Of a stretch of DNA of 5,195 nt, positions 1-5,195 are shown in pieces; within the stretch, counting starts at the first letter, position 1; each line of letters opens with the position of its first letter. Source of the stretch: JBBSMX01 sp038232935 (lineage in GTDB: Bacteria; Bacteroidota; Rhodothermia; Rhodothermales; JANQRZ01); contig JBBSMX010000207.1 of the NCBI GenBank assembly GCA_038232935.1, forward strand, positions 1 through 5,195, in the 5' to 3' direction. Both the position numbers and the translations under genes were made by a program. A model generated the notes under the pieces. The model had not been told where the DNA came from and ran no database searches. It saw only the letters and a program-made list of their open reading frames with translations.

Positions 1-611
1 CCCCGGTAGCCGCTGGTGTCGGCGGCGACGAAAGCGCGGGCGGTGCCGGGGTAGGCGCTGAACGCCTCGCGGAAGCCGTTGAGCAGTTCGGCCTGCTGGG
101 CACTGAGGACGAACCCCTCGGCGGCGAGGCGGAGGGCGGGGTCGAGCACGTCTTCGAGCGGGAGCGAGCCGTAGCGCTCGTGGGCAAGGAGGAGGCCGGC
201 GACGGAGCCGGGGACGCCGGAGGCGAGGTAACCCCGCTGGCTCATCTCGGGCACCCAATCGCCCGCCTCGTCGAGGTACATCGTACGCGTGGCGGCGGCC
301 GGAGCCGTCTCGCGGTAGTCGATCGTGGTGACGGTGCCGTCGGCGAGCCGGATCACCATGAACCCGCCGCCACCGATGTTGCCCGCGACGGGGAACGTCA
401 CCGCCAGCGCGACGCCGGTGGCGACGGCGGCGTCCACCGCGTTCCCGCCCGCCTGCATCACCTCGACTCCGGCGAGCGAGGCATCCACCTGAGCAGAGAC
501 GACCGCGCCGTGCTCGGCCTCGACCGGCTCCGGCGTCGCCGAGATTTGCGCCGCCGCCGGAGCCCCGACGAGCAGGATGAGGAGAGCGAGAACGACGAGA
601 GGCGTGCGCAT
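1..611 (-). CDS. ggt: Gamma-glutamyltransferase, N-terminal part (cut by left window edge)
   Basis: Gamma-glutamyltransferases cleave gamma-glutamyl amide bonds of glutathione and related peptides and act outside the cytoplasm. Reading the minus strand from ATG at 611-609 gives 203 codons without a stop. Residues 1-21 form a signal peptide (MRTP, then a Leu/Val/Ala-rich core, then PAAA|Q) with no lipobox Cys. The N-terminal family signature follows: GGNAVDAAVA at 55-64, GNIGGGGFM at 77-85 and DYRETAP at 98-104. By alignment from memory, Arg100 matches E. coli Arg114, which binds the substrate alpha-carboxylate. The GVPGSVAG segment also fits. The autoprocessing site with its catalytic Thr lies beyond the left edge, so activity cannot be judged. 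The frame stays open upstream of 611, but the signal peptide fixes this start; no Shine-Dalgarno is visible. The gene is divergent from the TonB-dependent receptor. The family call is firm; the substrate is inferred. Confidence 0.94.
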   Translation of the reverse strand, partial: MRTPLVVLALLILLVGAPAAAQISATPEPVEAEHGAVVSAQVDASLAGVEVMQAGGNAVDAAVATGVALAVTFPVAGNIGGGGFMVIRLADGTVTTIDYRETAPAAATRTMYLDEAGDWVPEMSQRGYLASGVPGSVAGLLLAHERYGSLPLEDVLDPALRLAAEGFVLSAQQAELLNGFREAFSAYPGTARAFVAADTSGYR

Positions 612-778
612 CGGCGAGCGGAATGAGGGCGCAGCAGGGACACCCGGGGGAAGAAAAGTCGTCGTCGTTTCAATTGTGAAGTGTATGTTAAAGAAGATAC
701 GGCATGCAGACTCAGGGCGCAGCGGAGAGACGGAAGGCCGGAGAGCGCCGTGAGCCACCACCCTAAACCCCCACCACC
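612..778. promoter_or_regulatory. Divergent intergenic region with AT-rich pocket (probable promoters)
   Basis: These 167 bp separate two divergent starts, ATG at 611 on minus and ATG at 779 on plus, so both promoters should lie here. The only AT-rich stretch is about 655-700, in an otherwise GC-rich context. On the plus strand TTGTGA (674-679) and GATACG (696-701) are 16 bp apart, a weak -35/-10 pair. On the minus strand CACAAT (676-671) is a possible -10. Neither matches the Bacteroidota TAnnTTTG consensus well. The pocket location is observed; the exact promoter assignments are guesses. I see no other gene, repeat or hairpin in this gap. Confidence 0.4.
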
Positions 779-3559
<2,781 letters not shown>

Positions 3560-3583
3560 AGGCGCTCTGCTGATCGCGCACGA

Positions 3584-3619
3584 ACAACGCCGCCCTGTCC
3601 TGAGACGGGGCGGCGTTGT
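3584..3619. terminator. Strong hairpin between convergent genes, probable bidirectional terminator
   Basis: The arms ACAACGCCGCCCTGTC (3584-3599) and GACGGGGCGGCGTTGT (3604-3619) form a 16-bp stem with a single G-U wobble and a CTGA tetraloop. It begins 25 nt after the receptor stop codon. It also lies 20 nt past the 3' end of the minus-strand tRNA-Phe, so both transcripts run into it. On the plus strand it is followed by the T-enriched GTTGTGTTCG, a weak U tract; the minus side ends in ACAACGCC/GGCGTTGT followed by TCGTGCG, which is weaker still. The stem is seen directly; termination in both directions is inferred from position. Confidence 0.75.
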
Positions 3620-3638
3620 GTTCGAACGAGGTTACGGG

Positions 3639-3711
<73 letters not shown>

Positions 3712-3722
3712 GGGTAAGCGGG

Positions 3723-3728
3723 AATATA
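3723..3728 (-). promoter_or_regulatory. Putative -10 box of the tRNA-Phe promoter
   Basis: Read on the minus strand this is TATATT, five of six matches to the sigma-70 TATAAT box. It also fits the TAnnTT part of the Bacteroidota TAnnTTTG motif. It ends 12 nt before the tRNA 5' end, which would place transcription start a few bases ahead of the mature tRNA. No recognisable -35 lies 17 bp upstream (the hexamer there is AGGCGA). The match and position are seen; promoter function is inferred. Confidence 0.5.
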
Positions 3729-3797
3729 CGAGAGGGGCTCCCTCCTCGCCTCCACTCCGGCTTTTGAAACTTAGTGAAGACGCGGCAGACCGAGGGA

Positions 3798-3841
3798 CGC
3801 CCGCCGCCGTTGACGGCCGGACCGCGACCCTGCGGCGGGCG
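3798..3841. other. GC-rich inverted repeat (10-bp stem) in intergenic region
   Basis: CGCCCGCCGC (3798-3807) pairs perfectly with GCGGCGGGCG (3832-3841) across a 24-nt loop. It lies between the tRNA-Phe promoter and the AraC-type gene. There is no U tract on either side, so a terminator is not well supported. In DNA this GC-rich, a stem of this composition can arise by chance. Confidence 0.35.
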
Positions 3842-3848
3842 CTCGGAG

Positions 3849-3889
3849 CCGAATGGAAACGGCCGAACGGAAACGGCCGAACGGAAACG
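3849..3889. repeat. 14-bp direct tandem repeat, about 2.9 copies
   Basis: The unit GGAAACGGCCGAAC occurs at 3855-3868 and 3869-3882 without mismatch. It is preceded by CCGAAT (one mismatch to the unit tail) and followed by a partial GGAAACG at 3883-3889. The array ends 58 bp before the proposed AraC-type start codon. The unit contains the palindrome CGGCCG. It could be regulator binding sites at near one-and-a-third helical turn spacing, or simple slippage; the sequence does not decide. Confidence 0.7.
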
Positions 3890-3904
3890 AAGAGCGAGGC
3901 CGTG

Positions 3905-3927
3905 ACGTAGCGATCCCCCTCCTACGT
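3905..3927. promoter_or_regulatory. 6-bp dyad upstream of the AraC-type gene, possible operator
   Basis: ACGTAG (3905-3910) and CTACGT (3922-3927) are perfect inverted repeats with an 11-bp spacer, ending 20 bp before the start codon at 3948. The spacing puts the half-site centres 17 bp apart, which would suit a dimeric DNA-binding protein. It could instead be a small 5'-UTR hairpin or chance. No -10/-35 pair is recognisable nearby. Confidence 0.35.
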
Positions 3928-3947
3928 ATGACCTTTTGCAGCTACCC

Positions 3948-4421
3948 ATGGCTCCCACAACGTATCGCTCCGTGCGCTCGTTCGCCCGCTTCCTGCACGA
4001 CCTCGACACGACGCTCGGAGCGGCTGGCATCACCCCACTCACGGCCTCGCTGGGGGTCTCGCCCCGCATCCGCCGCGTGCAGGAGTTCGTGGAGATCCAC
4101 GTCGGCGAGGCGCTGTGCCTGGACGACCTCGCGGAGGTGGCCGGTCTCAGCCGCTACCACTTCAGCCGCGTCTTCCACGAAGAGGTCGGGCAGACGCCGT
4201 GGGCTTTCGTCCGCGACGCCCGCATCGAGCGTGCGAAGAACCTGCTCGCCGAGGGGACGCCTCCGGCCGAGGCTGCCCACGAGTCCGGGTTCTTCGACCA
4301 GAGCCACCTGACGCGGGTGCTCCGCCGCTTCGACGGCCGGACGCCGGGCGAAGTCCGCGACACCGCCCAGCGGCCGCCGGACGAGGACGCGACGGACCGC
4401 AAGATCGTACAAGACGACTGA
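3948..4421 (+). CDS. Short AraC-family transcriptional regulator (DNA-binding domain only)
   Basis: This is a 157-residue probable transcription regulator. Residues about 40-138 form one AraC-type DNA-binding domain with two helix-turn-helix units. The first is around LDDLAEVAGLSRYHFSRVF (58-76). The second is around AEAAHESGFFDQSHLTRVLRR (107-127), ending GRTPGEVRD. This matches the AraC signature (GF-D-SHLTR-x-F/L-RR-x-x-G-x-TP). Only about 40 residues precede the domain, so the usual N-terminal ligand-binding or dimerisation domain of the roughly 250-300-residue family members is missing. The tail (140-157) is charged and probably disordered. ATG at 3948 is preferred; an in-frame TTG at 3936 would add only MQLP. 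No Shine-Dalgarno is visible. It lies 43 bp upstream of the clpP-like gene on the same strand, so co-transcription is likely. Its target is unknown; local autoregulation through the dyad at 3905-3927 is only a possibility. Confidence 0.9.
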   Translation: MAPTTYRSVRSFARFLHDLDTTLGAAGITPLTASLGVSPRIRRVQEFVEIHVGEALCLDDLAEVAGLSRYHFSRVFHEEVGQTPWAFVRDARIERAKNLLAEGTPPAEAAHESGFFDQSHLTRVLRRFDGRTPGEVRDTAQRPPDEDATDRKIVQDD

Positions 4422-4464
4422 CCGCCCCGGTCCCGATGTTGGGGGTTCATCAGCCCCGTATGCC

Positions 4465-5061
4465 ATGGAACCCGAAGAAACACCGGTCGCCGCGCCCGAG
4501 CGCTACTCCGTCCAGGAAGTCATCGCCCAACGGCTGCTCGACGCCCGCACCGTCGTCGTCAGCGGCGAGATCAACCAGGACCTCGCCGGGCGCGTGATCG
4601 CCCAGCTCACCGCACTCGCCGCCCTCTCGTCCGACCCGATCACGCTCATCATCAACTCGCAGGGCGGCCACGTCGAGTCCGGCGACACCATCCACGACTA
4701 CGTCCGCTTCATCGAGCCGCCAGTGCGGATGCTCGGGACGGGGTGGGTAGCGAGCGCGGGCGCGCTGATCTACGTCGCCGCGCCCGCCGAGCGCCGGTTC
4801 TGCCTGCCCAACACGCGCTTCCTGCTCCACCAACCCTCGGGCGGCGTGCGCGGCACGACGAGCGACATCGCTATCGAGGCCGAGCAGATCCTCCAGATGC
4901 GCGACCGCGTCAACCGCATCTTCGCGCGCGAGACCGGCCAGCCCGTCGAGAAGATCGAGCGGGACACGAACCGCAACTTCTGGCTCAGCGCCGAAGAGGC
5001 GGTCACCTACGGGCTCGTCGGGCGGATCGTCGAGCACGCGAGCGAGATCGAGGAGCGTTAG
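4465..5061 (+). CDS. Divergent ClpP-family serine peptidase (Asn at the catalytic Asp position)
   Basis: ClpP subunits form a two-ring barrel in the cytoplasm that degrades proteins fed by Clp ATPases. This one has 198 residues, close to the usual length. From about residue 59 to 172 it aligns with mature E. coli ClpP (recalled from memory) without gaps, so numbering coincides. The oxyanion segment INSQGG (63-68) has Q where P is usual. The nucleophile is Ser97 in VASAG, and His122 lies in LLHQPSGG. The acid position reads TNRNFW: residue 171 is Asn (AAC at 4975-4977), not Asp. Tyr60 and Tyr62, part of the E. coli ATPase-docking pocket, are Thr60 and Ile62; Phe82 and Phe112 are kept. There is no propeptide-like leader, and the N-terminal axial-loop sequence is unlike E. 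coli. ATG 4465 has no visible Shine-Dalgarno. It follows the AraC-type gene by 43 bp. The fold assignment is firm; the role is inferred to be a paralogue, not the main ClpP. Confidence 0.92.
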   Translation: MEPEETPVAAPERYSVQEVIAQRLLDARTVVVSGEINQDLAGRVIAQLTALAALSSDPITLIINSQGGHVESGDTIHDYVRFIEPPVRMLGTGWVASAGALIYVAAPAERRFCLPNTRFLLHQPSGGVRGTTSDIAIEAEQILQMRDRVNRIFARETGQPVEKIERDTNRNFWLSAEEAVTYGLVGRIVEHASEIEER

Positions 5062-5195
5062 TGTGAGAGTCACGTACTCGTAAGCCGGTAGCCGCAATGC
5101 CGCACCCATCGCCGTATCTCCCCGATCTCTACGAGCGCCAACGCCTCGGACACCGCCGTGCGGAGGGTGTCCCGCGTCCGTGCTCCCACCGCACG
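5059..5195. mobile_element. Possible end of an IS630-type insertion sequence
   Basis: If the fragment at 5070-5195 is an IS630-type transposase, the element's terminus must lie between its stop codon and the clpP-like coding region. IS630 elements insert at TA and duplicate it. A TA is present at 5059-5060, inside the clpP-like TAG stop, so the element could begin at 5061 with GTGTGAGAGTCACG. The other inverted repeat lies outside the window, so the boundary cannot be confirmed. The TA is seen; the boundary is a hypothesis. Confidence 0.3.
5070..5195 (-). CDS. Probable IS630-type transposase, C-terminal fragment (cut by right window edge)
   Basis: Reading inward from the right edge on the minus strand gives 41 sense codons and then TGA at 5072-5070. 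The peptide begins RAVGARTRDTLRTAVSEAL and ends RRWVRHCGYRLTST. This resembles the extreme C-terminus of IS630/Tc1-type DDE transposases, where an ARTRDxL-like segment is followed by a helix and a final HCGY or NAGY motif. That pattern is from memory, over only 41 residues, so the family call is moderate. The DDE catalytic residues would lie beyond the edge. The gene is convergent with the clpP-like gene; the two stop codons are only 8 bp apart. It could instead be another convergent chromosomal gene. Confidence 0.55.
   Translation of the reverse strand, partial: RAVGARTRDTLRTAVSEALALVEIGEIRRWVRHCGYRLTST

Noticed and set aside
180..626. Open frame of 148 codons on the plus strand
   Set aside because: It is antisense to the gamma-glutamyltransferase. 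Its translation is low-complexity, rich in Arg, Gly, Asp and His, as expected for a shadow frame in high-GC DNA.
3849..3889. CRISPR-like array
   Set aside because: The 14-bp units are directly tandem with no unique spacers, far too short for CRISPR repeats, and no cas gene is present.
3936..3947. TTG at 3936 as the start of the AraC-type gene
   Set aside because: It would add only four residues, with no ribosome-binding site to favour it. The in-frame ATG at 3948 is the simpler start.
4422..4464. GGGGG/CCCC pairing between the AraC-type and clpP-like genes as a terminator
   Set aside because: The stem is only about 4 bp with no U tract, too weak to separate the two genes.
4450..5109. 219-codon open frame on the minus strand
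   Set aside because: It is antisense to the clpP-like gene and compositionally a shadow; the sense frame has the ClpP motifs.
5097..5195. ATG-initiated open frame on the plus strand running off the right edge
   Set aside because: Its 33 residues show no motif, while the opposite strand encodes a more protein-like helix plus an HCGY ending. It is most likely a shadow of the transposase fragment.

Overview
The window is high-GC DNA (roughly two-thirds G+C by eye). It most likely comes from a member of the Rhodothermota/Bacteroidota, such as a marine Rhodothermales or Rubricoccaceae-type organism. The grounds are a TonB-dependent receptor with an N-terminal carboxypeptidase-regulatory-like domain ahead of its plug, start codons with no convincing Shine-Dalgarno sequence in front of any gene, and high GC with strongly GC3-biased codons. 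The taxon is an inference; no marker gene is present to prove it.

Layout from left to right. (1) 1-611, minus strand: the first 203 codons of an exported gamma-glutamyltransferase, cut by the left edge. (2) 612-778: a divergent intergenic region with one AT-rich pocket that probably holds both promoters. (3) 779-3559, plus strand: a complete 926-residue TonB-dependent outer-membrane receptor. (4) 3584-3619: a strong 16-bp hairpin that lies between two convergent transcription units and probably terminates both. (5) 3639-3711, minus strand: tRNA-Phe(GAA) with a TATATT -10 box upstream. (6) 3712-3947: a 236-bp intergenic stretch with a GC hairpin, a 14-bp tandem repeat and a 6-bp dyad. (7) 3948-4421, plus strand: a short AraC-type DNA-binding protein with no sensor domain. 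(8) 4465-5061, plus strand: a divergent ClpP-family protein that keeps Ser97 and His122 but has Asn in place of the catalytic Asp171. (9) 5070-5195, minus strand: the C-terminal 41 codons of what looks like an IS630-type transposase, running off the right edge and starting almost at the clpP stop codon.

Functionally, the left half is envelope biology: a secreted peptide or glutathione-processing enzyme and an outer-membrane transporter, transcribed divergently. The right half is a small two-gene unit, a regulator followed 43 bp later by a ClpP paralogue, next to a mobile element. I see no clearly new multi-gene system. The most interesting item is the AraC/ClpP pair. The ClpP has an altered triad and altered ATPase-docking positions, which suggests an accessory or hetero-oligomeric subunit rather than the housekeeping protease.
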